From Myotis daubentonii (Eukaryota > Chordata > Mammalia > Chiroptera > Vespertilionidae): 64,000 bases of DNA. The DNA is taken from the NCBI RefSeq assembly GCF_963259705.1, contig NC_081849.1:60236093-60300092 (forward strand). The letters run 5' to 3'. Position 1 is the first letter of the stretch. Every line of letters begins with the position of its first letter. The position numbers and the translations under genes were made by a program. The notes beneath the pieces are model-generated. The model was not told the origin of the DNA and did not search any database. It was given only the letters and a program-made list of their open reading frames with translations. This document shows positions 20,026-30,664 of this stretch, one piece after another.

Positions 20026-22685
20026 AGCAGCAGCAATAGTAGTAGCAGTAGTATGTGGATGTTACCTGCCTATTAATTTAAAGTAGCCCCTCAATAATAC
20101 ATGGGTATATATACACAATATTCACATATATTAAATATTTGGTACATATATTATAGATATGCTATATATATAATAATTATTAGAAAAACTGTGAAATTAA
20201 AACTATTAAAATCATCATCAACTATCATCCACTCTTGTTTTATTTTATTTAATTTTTTTGATTTTCTATGCATATGTATATTTTTATATTTTTAAATTGA
20301 TATCCAAATCCATACACCATTTTTATCTTTTCCACTTTTTATTTCATCAGGAACATTTTCCTTTTAGTAAATATTAGTCTAAAACTAATTAATTTTAATA
20401 TATGCCATATATATACAGATATATATGTATCATAAATTATTTACTCATTCCCTTATTAGACATTTTGGCTGTTTCACTTTTTCTGCTAGATGCTGAACTT
20501 CGACCACAGATGATTACATACTTATAAATGGAATTCCAATAGAAAAACAACACAAAACATACAATTACATAAATCTAATTCCTGGACTTTCAGCTCTCAT
20601 TCCTTAATTGGTAATGAGTTTGTCCTTTTTCCTTGAACCACATGAAGCAACATCTAATTTATCTCATCTTAACTACACACTTTTTGCATTAACAGAGATT
20701 TACTGTGACAGTGAGTACTGGCTAGGGCAGAGAACTAATATACTGTTATCATAAAAGCTTACATTATTTAGGAAGACCTGGTTTTTTAAGAAATTGTATT
20801 ATTCCTTATGGAAATCTACCTCCTGTCTTTCGCCCATTTACCAACTGAAAAAGTTTTGATAGTTGTATATATATCCAAAATTTTATGTATAAACTGGTAT
20901 ATTTTACCCATACAAGAACCCTCAAAGTCAATTTACTTTTACTCTACATCTAATTACAAACAACTTCTCAGAAATTAAGATTTATTGAATCACTCAATGT
21001 ACCAGGCACATTTGTTTAGACATGTTACACTGTCTCAATTTAGTCTCTGCAAATTGGGAAACATTTATAAATATTAAAGAGAAATCTAAGGAGAAAAAAA
21101 ATCTATGAAAAATACACTTCAGTTCTAAAACCATTACCGTCTTGGCCCATTTAATGCAGCGGCCACTCTACCGGAGCACCTATAGAAAAACTTAGATTCA
21201 TAATTATTCCCTCAAATTATAAAAAAAATTCACTGATGTTTATAATGTGAAAAAGATACATTTATTAAAAATACATTTAACAAATATTTTCTCTAATATT
21301 TTCTTCAAATTTTTAAAAATTTATCTGTAACCAATTATTTTTTACATATGTGGAACTTTTAGTCATTACTTTATTGAATGAGCCACATATAGTTATTCTT
21401 TCCTTCCATTTTGCTTTTATTTCATCTGATGATTTTTCCTTTTCTGTAATTTTTCCCATAATGGAAGGCATAACATAAGAATAATCAAATAAAATGTAAA
21501 GAATAACAAGGAAAAATGAAAACATAGATCACAATGATATTGTAACCAAAGGATACAAAAATGGGAAAAAAATGTGTGCTATGAAATGTGGACATATATT
21601 TCCTTTGTTTATAAGCCAAGTAGAATTGAGCTTAGCCTTCCAGAATTTTTGGAAAGTAAAACAAAATAATGGAATTTTGTTTATCTGGTTGGTGTCTTGC
21701 TTTGTGGTGCTTCCTCTTCAATCTTATCTCAATTTGTTTTGGTGCTTTGGTTCTGTAACAGTTCTGTTGACATAAGTTCCCTGCTGATGTAAAAAGCTAG
21801 TTAACTTTACTGCCATTCAAATTTGTTACGAAAAGAGAAGCTTAACCTTATTTAGGTTCTATTAAACTTCTGTTTATCTATTCTTCCTACAAGAGGCAAT
21901 TAAAATCAAACAATTTTATAATGGGGTCAAAGCAGAATGGCAGCTGTGAAGGGTGAGACATTGAACAAACTGTGATGCAGAAGGTGAAGGGGCTTAAGTG
22001 AGGTCAGCAAAGTCAATATTCCTCCCAAAGAAGAGTAACTTTTCTTTCCTAAAGTAACTTTTCTTAAAACCATAGCAAGATGAGAAAGAGGACAGACAGT
22101 GAGTATGGTGAGTAGAGAATTAAGTCTCTACCTCACAGTTAAGAGAGGAAAGACAGGAAAAAGATGTTTTGGGGGATTAATCAATCAATTCTCCTGGTGA
22201 GCAGGCCCCAGAGCTCACCATCCCTATGGTAGATTCTGAAAGACTATGGAGAGAAGCCAAGGAACAGCAGCAATGACAGGCTCAGAATGGCCTCTAAAAA
22301 CCACTTAACATATGATTTTTCCAATTAAAAGAAAATATTCATCATAAACACCAGTTTTCAAAAAGAAGGTATAAATACCAAGACATATATTCTTATCTGT
22401 TCTAATATAAAGAACCCTATACTGTGCCATTCCATAAGAGGGGGAAGTCACTCAACAGTAACATCAAAGTAGCCTAATTGATTGTTTCAACATTCCATTT
22501 TAATATTTAGCCAGAAAAAAACAAGTACCCTGAGAACTTCTGGTTTGGTTCCAATACATGACATTGAATCTGTTATTTTAATAAAATCACTCAATCATAT
22601 CATTGCAAATATCACTAAAATTATTCAGAAATTGTAGAATCCTTAAGCGGAAAACAGGATGACTGAGCCCCAATGTGTCAGGAGG
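20026..22685. other. Unassigned AT-rich sequence
   Basis: Very AT-rich around 20100-20450 (TATA-type tracts). The part 20430-20540 ('ttactcattcccttattaga') faintly resembles antisense L1. Nothing else recognised; short open frames here have no recognisable domain. Confidence 0.45.
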
Positions 22686-22689
22686 CACT

Positions 22690-22850
22690 TTTAAAGGCTA
22701 TCTCATTTGATTCTCACAACAAATCAGAAAAATTTTTATCCCTTGTCCAAGTTTATAGAGCTTGCAGGGGGAGAAGCTAGCATCTGATTTTACATAGACT
22801 TTGTTTCATAGTACATGCTGTGTCCATTACACCATACCACCTTCTCTCAT
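22690..22850 (-). mobile_element. MIR SINE fragment
   Basis: 'ctcatttgattctcacaaca', a diverged 'gtccaagtttatagagcttg' region and 'gtgtccattacaccatacca' follow the MIR core read backwards. Confidence 0.6.
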
Positions 22851-23464
22851 TTCCTTGTAAAGGAAGGTGAAGAAATGACCCTTCAATAGGTAAAGATATA
22901 AGCCATACATTACTTTCCCAGTTGAGCCAAAAATGCATTATCATGATACAGAGATATTAGGAAGTACTTTAAAGGAAGTGAGAAAAGGCCCTGTCCACAG
23001 AAAACTTTCTTGATATTCTAAATATTTCCAAAATACTGGGGATTCCTGTACCAGTCAGCAGGGACTAGACACCAAAGAACTGATTGTACGTATGACCGGG
23101 GATTCCTCAGCCATCACCTTTATTTTCCCCATTTCAGGATAAAGAATTATTACACCACAGAGGAAACACCTAACACCTCTCAATTATCCACCACCCAAAC
23201 ACCATCTTTAAAAAATGTATATGTAGAATATTTAAGACATATGAAATGCATGTAAAATAATGCAACATAGAACCAGGTACTCATTTCCGAACTTAAGAAA
23301 TAACATATTGATCACATACTATTTTAGGACATAAATATGATTAGGGAAAATAAAATTTCAAAAGGAGAAAAGTTTCATTATAAGTTTTATTACATATATC
23401 TTTAACTCATTAAAAAGCCAAGATACATTTTTGTCCCAAACCACATTTAGAAATTTATATGAAA
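22851..23464. other. Unassigned sequence
   Basis: No gene seen. Part of 23210-23300 may be a diverged L1 remnant. Confidence 0.4.
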
Positions 23465-23544
23465 CTAGGGGCCTGGTGCACGAAATTCGTGCACTGGGTG
23501 TGTGTGGGGTGGGGGAGTGTCCCTTAGCCCAGCCTGCCCCCTCT

Positions 23545-24120
23545 CACATACTGGGAGCCCTCAGGCGTTGACCCCCATCACCCTCCAATTGCAGGATCGG
23601 CCCCTTGCCCAGGCCTGACGCCTCTGACAGAGGCGTCAGGCCTGGGCAGGGGACCCTCATTTCCCCCATCACTGGTTCTGCCCCCAGCCCAGGCCTGATG
23701 CCTCGGCCAGAGGCGTAGACCCCCATCACCCTCCGATCGCCTGATCGGCCCTTTGCCCAGGCCTGACGCCTCCGCCAGAGGTGTCAGGCTTGGACAGGGG
23801 ACCCCCATCTCCCTCTGATCGCTTGCTCCACCCCCCGCCCAAGCCTGACGCCTCTGACCCAGGCTTCAGGCCTGGGCAAGGGGATCATCATATCCCCCCA
23901 ATCCCCGGCTCCACCCCCCACCCAGGCCTGATGCCTCGGCCAGAGGAGTTGACCCTCATCACCCTCCGATCACCAATCACCGGATTGGCCCCTTGACCAG
24001 GCCTGAGGCCTCTGGCAGAGGTGTCAGGCGTGGGCAGGGGAACCCCAGCTCCCTGCGGTTGCAGGCTCCGCTCCTGCCCAGGCCTAAGGCCTCTGGCCTA
24101 GGCGTCCGGCCCGGGCAGCG
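23545..24120. repeat. GC-rich degenerate repeats within a Helitron
   Basis: Repeats of 'cccaggcctgacgcctctg' and 'gaggcgtcaggcctgggca' with 'accctccgatc' spacers. Neighbouring units are themselves near-palindromic (GACGCCTCTGACAGAGGCGTC). Unit length varies, roughly 75-85 bp. Open frames here are by-products of the GC content. Confidence 0.8.
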
Positions 24121-24438
24121 GGGACCCGCAGCTGCAGCAGCCCCGCGATCATGGGCTTCGCTTTAGGCCCAGGCAAGGGACCCCTAGCTCCCGGGACTGC
24201 CAGCTTCGACCGTGTCCAGCTCCCATCGCTGGCTCCACCCCTACTTCCTGCTATCACTGGCCAGGGCGGAAAAGGCACCTGATTCTCCGATCATGGCTGG
24301 GGGGCAGGGCAAAGGCGGCCCCCCAGCTCTTAGCTCCCCCCTGGGTTTCCGATCACTGTCAGTGGCAGGGGGCTTCTTCCTGCTTTCCCTTTCGCCTCCT
24401 TGCATTGTGCCTACATATGCAAATTAACCGCCATCTTG

Positions 24439-24530
24439 TTGGCAGTTAACTGCCAATCTTAGTTGGCAGTTAACTGCCAATCTTAGTTGGCAGTTAACTG
24501 CCAATCATAGTTGGCAGTTAATTTGCATAT
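24439..24530. repeat. Three 18-bp perfect palindromes, 24-bp period
   Basis: TTGGCAGTTAACTGCCAA occurs at 24439-24456, 24463-24480 and 24487-24504, with a fourth half-copy from 24511 leading into ATTTGCAT. Other family members here show a single half-site (for example 41192-41205). Confidence 0.95.
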
Positions 24531-24600
24531 AGCCCTGATTAGCCAATGAAAAGGGTATCGTCGTACGCCAATTACCATTTTTCTCTTTTATTAGATAGGA

Positions 24601-25234
24601 TGCTTAACATGTCTAAAAAATAAGTATGCATAATGGAAAATGCAAAGCAAAAGAAGTAAGAGGGAAGCTTCTGTGTAGAAACTCTGTGGTGTCAGAGGTA
24701 TGACTTTGAAACTCAGGGCTGTGCACAGCAGGCACGATGACAAGTTAAATTACCCACATGATGTATAGCTTAATGAGCCCCCTTGTGTTGATCATACTTG
24801 GCATTAATCAAGAGCCATGAACAGATTCCCTTATTTTCTCAATGCTGCTCTGATAAACTACAATTTCATTTCACCTTGGACAGCAAATTTAATAGCTTCC
24901 ATGGGACAACTGTTGATACCTTCCTGGGTATACAGTGATTAAACTGCAACCTAAGATGCATGTCATGATTTTTCTTCATTTGAAATTAGAATTTTTATTT
25001 TTAACAACTATGTACATAAAATATGCTGAAGACACCAAGATGTGTAGAAATTTACCTTTATCCAAAGTCAAGACTTGCCATGCTATGTTATAAAATATTA
25101 ATTAATATCCTATTCATGAAAGCAAAAGAAATAGCACATTACCAAAACTTTGGAAGCCTCTGAGAACTAATACCTTATCACATGCCCCTCACACCCTCAG
25201 AGCATAACTGTTATTCTGAATTTGATTTTATATA
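24601..25234. other. Unassigned sequence
   Basis: No gene or repeat recognised between two Helitrons. Confidence 0.45.
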
Positions 25235-25578
25235 TCCTATATAATAAAAGCCTAATATGCTAAGTGTCCAACCAACCATTCAACCAGTAGCTATGATGCG
25301 CACTGACCACGAGGGGGAAGATGCTCTGACCAGTAGGTTGGCTTGCTGCTGGTGTCAGGCCAATTAGGACGGGGCAAGACAGGCTGGACATGCCCTGGAG
25401 CCCTCCCACAGTACCTTCCTGGCCCCGATTGTGCACCAGTGGGGTTCCTCGGCCTGGCCTGTGCCCTCTCGCAATCCGGGACCCCTCGGGGAATGTTGGA
25501 GAGCCGGTTTCGACCCGATCCCCGCAGGCCAAGTCAAGGGACCCCACCAGTGCACAAATCCATGCACCAGGACTCTTG
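25235..25578 (+). mobile_element. HeliBat-type Helitron
   Basis: 5' TCCTATATAATAAAAGCC; 3' 'gtgcacaaatccatgcacca' followed by 'ggactcttgt', a one-base decay of CTCTAG. The body includes 'gccctctcgcaatccgggac', as in the copies at 35961 and 39766. Confidence 0.87.
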
Positions 25579-25581
25579 TTT

Positions 25582-25594
<13 letters not shown>

Positions 25595-25660
<66 letters not shown>
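25595..25660. repeat. (GT)n-(TA)n microsatellite
   Basis: Fourteen GT units to 25622, then a short mixed part and (TA)n at 25630-25660, lying between a Helitron and a SINE. Confidence 0.96.
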
Positions 25661-25663
<3 letters not shown>

Positions 25664-25880
25664 CCACTCACCTCAGGATATGTTTCTGATGATTTTTGAG
25701 AGAGGAAGGGAGAAAGAAACATCAATGTGAGAGAGAAACATAGATTGGTTGCCTCCCGTACCCGCCACTACTGGGGATCAAACCTGCAACCTAGGTATGT
25801 GTCCTGAATGAGAATCAAACTGGCAACCTTTTTATGTACAGGAAGATGCTCCAACCAACTAAGTCACCCTACCGGGGCTA
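25664..25880 (-). mobile_element. Ves SINE
   Basis: Antisense: head 'tagccccggtagggtgact' at the right end, 'atgagagagaaacatag'-type body ('gtgagagagaaacatagatt'), and the 'ctcacctcaggatat' tail of the long subtype at the left end. Confidence 0.83.
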
Positions 25881-25897
25881 TTTCCACCTATGTTTTA

Positions 25898-26212
25898 CTA
25901 AAGGCCCAGTGCACAAAATTCATGCATGAGTAGGGTCCCTAGCGGCTGTCAGCTGCCAGCCAGGGCCTCCCTTCACATCCACCTTGGCCTGGTACCGCCT
26001 GCTCACCTGCTCCATCATCCCGCTGAGGTCCTGCTCTCATTGGGGCCCATTGGGGCCAGCAGCGCCTCCACTGCCGCCCACTGCCAGCACTGCATCACCA
26101 ACGACCGCCATGTTCCATGCCAACCCCTGGTGGTCAGTGCACGTCTAACTCCTGGTCGGTCGAACTCTCACCCATGGGCACAATTTGCATATTAGCTTTT
26201 TATTATATAGGA
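25898..26212 (-). mobile_element. HeliBat-type Helitron
   Basis: Minus strand: starts TCCTATATAATAAAAAGC at 26212 and carries ATATGCAAAT. The 3' end lies at 25898, with the CTAG eroded to CTAA and a recognisable 'gtgcacaaaattcatgca' hairpin. Confidence 0.87.
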
Positions 26213-26521
26213 TAGGATACTTTTATGCCATTAGTATGCATTCCTGAATAACATATATCATAGTCTTTTCATGTTTCTAAAACTAAGTGTTTCAAATAAT
26301 CTGACACTTTTGCAACTTTTTTCTTCTTTTTTTTTTATGATCACTGTTTGTGAGATTCACCCATCTTAATATAGAAGTATCTGTAATAACATTTCCACTG
26401 CATGATTCCATTGTACCAATATATAACCCATTTTTCTATTGACAAAAGGATTGCTGTGCCATTACAAATAATATTATTCTAATGTTTTTATACTTGTGTT
26501 CACATGAGAGATTCCCTAGGC

Positions 26522-26743
26522 CAGGGGTGGGCAAACTTTTTGACTCGAGGGCCACAATGGGTTCTTAAACTGGACCGGAGGGCCGGAACAAAAGCATGGA
26601 TGGAGTGTTTGTGTGAACTAATATAAATTCAAAGTAAACATCATTACATAAAAGGGTACGGTCTTTTTTTTTGTTTTTTTTTTAGTTTTATTCATTTCAA
26701 ACGGGCCGGATCTGGCCCGCGGGCCGTAGTTTGCCCACGGCTG
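26522..26743 (+). mobile_element. Non-autonomous hAT element with exact 8-bp duplication
   Basis: Ends CAGGGGTGGGCAAAC and GTTTGCCCACGGCTG. CCCTAGGC at 26514-26521 and 26744-26751 is an exact 8-bp duplication. The body ('ctggaccggagggccggaac', 'aaacgggccggat') nearly equals that of 46341-46555. No transposase. Confidence 0.95.
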
Positions 26744-26861
26744 CCCTAGGCTATACTTAGAAGTGAAATTTCTGGTTCAAAAGGTATGTGCATCTTCAAC
26801 TACATTAGATATTAAAAAATTGTTTTAATAGAGGTCAAATTCACATCATTCTCAACCTTTT

Positions 26862-27068
26862 TAATATATAGTTTTATTGATTTCAGAGAGGAACAGAGTG
26901 GGAGAGAGAGATACAAACACCAATGATGAGAGAGAAACATTCATCAGCTGCTTCCTGCATGTCCCACACTGGGGATTGAACCTTCCAACCCGGGCATGTG
27001 CCCTGACCAGAAATGGAACCGTGACCTCGTAGGTTGCCGCCCAACCACTGAGCTTACCGGGCCAGGTC
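26862..27068 (-). mobile_element. Ves SINE
   Basis: Antisense: right-end head 'ctggcccggtaagctcag', 'gtttctctctcatcattggt' body, 'cagagaggaac' region, TTTTATTG left end. TTCTCAAC(C)TTTTTTAA near 26847 and 27069 is the likely target duplication. Confidence 0.88.
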
Positions 27069-27607
27069 CTTCTCAACTTTTTTAACAGACATTACCAAAC
27101 ATAAATTTCAATTCCAATAATGCTTGATTCTAGGTGGATCCGCATTCCAGAAGACATTAAAAGAAGTTTGTTTTTTGTCCACAATTAATGTTTTATTCCA
27201 TCAACCCAAGTAATTAGCTAAGGTAATCACACCAGAGTCAAAACTGATCAAATGTAGCTTTTCTTATCTTCAGTGTGCCCATCCTGAAAAGTACAGAGTT
27301 CTCAACTCTTCTTGAGAGCAAATTTGGAAAAATCTACCAAAAGCCTTAAAAATTGACTCATCTTTGATTCAGAGGTATCTAGAAATTTACTCTAAGGACA
27401 TATTCAGAGGTATACATAAAAATTTATATATTAAGAAATTTGCCTTAATAAGTTAAATATGATGTCCACTGCAATACTGTTGGTGCAAACAAACAAAATA
27501 TCAGGTGGGAACTAAATAAATGGTTGTATATTCACATAATTTTACACTAAGTGGAAATTTAAAAGAACGAGGTGGATGAAAATAAACTGATATATTATTG
27601 TTAATAA

Positions 27608-28060
27608 TTGCTACAGAACAAACCATTCAAATGTGAAGAAATTATTCATTATTTCTCCAGATGCTGTACATTGACTGGAAGTAGTCTTTTACTCTATGTT
27701 TTGGCTGGGGCCACTCACAGTGCTGCATTCAGCTGCCAGGTAAACTGGGATGGGCACATCCAAAACGACCTCACTTACATATCTGCCATTAGGTATTGAC
27801 TGTCACCTGAAACACTTTAGCTCCCTTCCATGAAGCTTCTCTCCACCTAGAAATATAGATCAGTTTCCTTAGAACATGATAGCTGGGTTCTAAGGAGTGA
27901 GCCAAAAGGACAAGCCCCACTGTGCACGTGCTCACCAAGCCTCTGCTTGTGTCAAGCTTACTAATGTCCCACTGGCCAAAGCAAGACATGTGGTCAAGCC
28001 CAGACACAATGTGAAAGACTAGTACACAAGGGTATGAATTATAGGAAGCACAATCTATCC
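27608..28060. repeat. Ancient interspersed repeat, family not named
   Basis: 'ggctggggccactcacagtg', 'tcacttacatatctgccatt', 'ctaatgtcccactggccaaa' and 'gcaagacatgtggtcaagcc' read like a known class of old mammalian repeat. I cannot name it or set its orientation with confidence. Confidence 0.45.
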
Positions 28061-28274
28061 AGAGTTACTAATGTAACAATTTACCACAACTATTAAGTGA
28101 AAAAGCCGAATTGTATATTAGGATAGCCATTGTCTTAAAAATGTTTGCAAAACTGTACCTGTAACAATATAAAACAAACAGTGTTTGAAACAGTGAAGTG
28201 AAATTTCCATGGGATGTGGTAGTGAAAAACAGATTTTTTAATAGATGTATGTGTGTTGCTTGAACTTTTTATAA

Positions 28275-28694
28275 TCATATTATAAAAAGCCAATGACGGT
28301 AACACCATAATGCCGTAACGACCAAACGACCGGTCACCAAGAGGTGCAATAATGGATCTCGCAGCGCGGCGGGTCTCGGTCTCACGGTGCGGTGGTCTGG
28401 GGTCCCGTCAGCGCAGCAGGTCTGGGGTCGAAGGCTGGGAAAACTCAACGTCCTCGCTGCTTTCACAAGCTACTGGCAAGATTTGGGGCCTTCAAATGAA
28501 CCTGGGGTTTACCTAAGGTTGGAAGATGCCCAGTCCCCACACAGAGTGACTCGGTGCCGGGGCAAAAGGGCCAGGAAATGGTAACAGCTTTGGCGCTAGC
28601 TTTTTTCAGGTCTATATCCACAGCACTCAGGTAAGAGTCAGAGCCTCGCATAGCGGGTCTGGGTCTCGTGTGATTTCACACACTCGGCCTCTAG
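28275..28694 (+). mobile_element. Divergent Helitron with CpG-rich cargo
   Basis: 5' TCATATTATAAAAAGCCAAT is a decayed version of the family start, and the 3' end is 'ctcggcctctag'. The inside is unlike the other copies: CpG-rich ('ctcgcagcgcggcgggtctc') and non-repetitive, with acceptor-like 'ctagcttttttcag' (28595-28608) and donor-like 'cagGTAAGA' near 28628 around a 21-nt segment. This could be a captured host fragment; I cannot identify a source. Confidence 0.72.
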
Positions 28695-28700
28695 TAATCA

Positions 28701-29181
28701 CCCTATATAATAAGAGAGGAATATGCTAATTAGCCATTACACCCTGAGGTGTAACAACCAAGTGAGTCACAACCAGATCAGGGATCAGCAGGAGGGTGTG
28801 CCAGCAAGGTACAAGTGGGCTGCAGAGAGCTACAGGAGGAGGCAGGGCAGCAAGCTATGGGGGGGAGGGGGGTGAAGGAGGACAGGGGGAGCTATAGGAG
28901 GGCGGCAGCGGGTGGAGAGCTACGGGAGGGCAACAGTGACCTATTGGCTACAAGCAGGCGGCAGAGAGCTACAGGACGGGGCAGGGCAGCAAGCAAGCAG
29001 GAGGTGGAGAGCTACAGGAGAGGGCAGGGCAACAAGCTATGAGGGGGGGGGGGGTACAGGGGGAGCTACAGGAAGGCAGGGCAGTGGACAGAGAGCTACA
29101 GGAGGGCGGGGCAGTAGGCAGAGAGCTACAGGAGGGTGGCAGCGACCTATTGGTGCACGGATTCGTGCACAAGGCTACTAG
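28701..29181 (+). mobile_element. HeliBat-type Helitron with short internal repeats
   Basis: 5' CCCTATATAATAAGAGAGGA, 3' hairpin 'ggtgcacggattcgtgcaca' then 'aggctactag'. It begins six bases after the preceding Helitron's CTAG. The interior repeats 'gagagctacaggag(g)' about every 30-60 bp with G-runs (29042-29053). Confidence 0.85.
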
Positions 29182-29400
29182 TATATTTAATAATTTTAAA
29201 ACCACTAAAGGAAATGAAGTTGTAAAAGAATAATTACATAAGTGAACATTCATACTATGTCAATTAAAAAAAATACTAATGGTGTTAATTTCTGGATGAA
29301 AACATTGTGAACAATTTATTTCCTCTTCATAATCCTGTATCTTCTACATTTTGTATGAGGAATACACACAAATTTTAAAATTAGAAAAAAAAACTAAAGA

Positions 29401-30084
29401 GGAAACCATTGGTCAAACCATTGGTCAAGTATTTCTTATTCTTTATGCAAATATTTCCAAATATTCTAACATTATTTTATCTCTTTATGTTACCAAAATA
29501 CTCATATGTCTAGCAGCAACAAAATTTCTCAGTGGCTAAGTGAAAAATTTATGTGTGAATTTATTATGCTTCATGTTTTGCAATCTAATAAGATCATGAA
29601 GCAACTGTAACTGCTCCATGATGACGGGTTTTTCCAAATTTGCATTTTGGGTTTCCCAAACTCAAATCCCTATTTGCTAACTTCTGAGGCACTTTCTGAT
29701 GAAGCACTTTCCCACTTGTGTGCAGCTGTCATCATGTCTTAGCCATGTTATTAGGTCTTGGACAGCTAGGCAAAGTGCATTTTCTTCCTTTACTCGTTTT
29801 TTAGGATAGAATTTTCCCTCTAACATTCAATTGCTTTTAAATACACAAATATGATATTGTGCATGATTCATTTATTTTAGAAAATGGCCATCCTTAATAT
29901 TGTCTGGTCACATTAAACTAAATGTACAGTACTCTACTAGTATATGATGGAAAAATCAAGACCAGTCTGCTACTTTTAATGGAGAATTTTAAAAAATTAG
30001 ACATTATGTTTTATATATTAATCAAATTCAAGAAAATCTAATTAGATTTAACCTTGTTTATTATTATTTATTTAAACTTTAAGA
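29401..30084. other. Unassigned sequence
   Basis: No gene recognised. 29591-29653 shares a ~45-nt direct repeat with 31260-31304. Confidence 0.45.
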
Positions 30085-30210
30085 CACAAAACAAACAATG
30101 GGATGGTGAGGGCCTGGGGTGGGGAAAATGGGAGCGGGCTGGAAGAGGTTAATGGGGGGGGAAAGGAGGACCTATATAATACTTTCAACAAAAAAGATTT
30201 TAAAAAATAC
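30085..30210 (+). mobile_element. 5'-truncated L1 3' UTR fragment
   Basis: G-rich 3' UTR text ('gggatggtgagggcctgggg') leading to 'ctatataatactttcaacaa' and an A-rich end, like the tail of the young bat L1. Confidence 0.6.
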
Positions 30211-30327
30211 AAAACAAATTTAGATACTGTTTATTAATACATTCCATACATAGTGAAAATAATAAACTGTTTGGGATTTATTATTTTTACTATGTATGTT
30301 ATGGAGATGGAGGTTTCTTTAGCTGTA

Positions 30328-30664
30328 TCCTATATAATAAAAGGCTAATATGCAAATAGACCAAACAGAAGAATGACTGGTCAGGCGCTCGATGCAGAAG
30401 CTGCTCCCTGGTAGTCAGTGCACTCCCACAGGGGGAGCGCCGCTCAGCCAGAAACCCTGAGCAGGGCTAAGGACTGGCGAGTGCAGCGACAGTGGCGGCA
30501 GCCTCTCCCACCTCCATGGCAACGCTAACGATGTCCCATGGGGAGCAGGCCTAAGCCATTAGTCAGACATCCCCTGAGGGCTCCTGCATTGCGAGAGGGT
30601 GAAGGCCAGGCTGAGGGACACCCCCACCCGCTGAGTGCATGAATTTTGTGCATGGGGCCTCTAG
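30328..30664 (+). mobile_element. HeliBat-type Helitron
   Basis: 5' TCCTATATAATAAAAGGC with ATATGCAAAT, 3' 'gtgcatgaattttgtgcatg' then 'gggcctctag'. The body shares 'ctggtagtcagtgcactccc' and 'gcgagagggtgaaggccagg' with 7642-8104. Confidence 0.92.

Larger units (their letters stand above)
23465..24600 (-). mobile_element. Large HeliBat-type Helitron, non-autonomous
   Basis: On the minus strand it starts TCCTATCTAATAAAAGAG at 24600 and ends at the CTAG at 23465-23468, preceded by a perfect hairpin (GTGCACGAAATTCGTGCAC). Near its 5' end it shares 'ttagccaatg' and 'agttaatttgcatat' with 40735-41285. It holds GC-rich degenerate repeats (about 23545-24120), three 18-bp palindromes (24439-24504), and no Rep/helicase frame. 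Confidence 0.92.
26330..27120 (-). mobile_element. Old L1 3'-region remnant carrying hAT and SINE insertions
   Basis: The segments 26330-26513, 26752-26846 and 27085-27120 read like one antisense old L1 ('aaggattgctgtgccattac', 'gaagtgaaatttctggttca') once the two younger insertions are removed. Confidence 0.5.
27340..29400 (+). mobile_element. Old L1 3' remnant, interrupted
   Basis: The pieces 27340-27600 ('gggaactaaataaatggttg'), 28093-28274 ('ttaagtgaaaaagccgaatt') and 29182-29400 ('ctgtatcttctacattttgt') follow the order of an old L1 ORF2/3' end. Between them are an unclassified repeat (27608-28060) and two Helitrons. A poor match in places. Confidence 0.5.

Noticed and set aside
23544..24427. 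Overlapping open frames on both strands
   Set aside because: Stop-poor because of GC-rich Helitron repeats; no protein similarity.
25260..25730. Several overlapping frames on both strands
   Set aside because: They translate a Helitron plus a (GT)n-(TA)n tract and a SINE.
28815..29253. Frames in both strands over GC-rich repeats
   Set aside because: Produced by 'gagagctacagg' repeats inside a Helitron.
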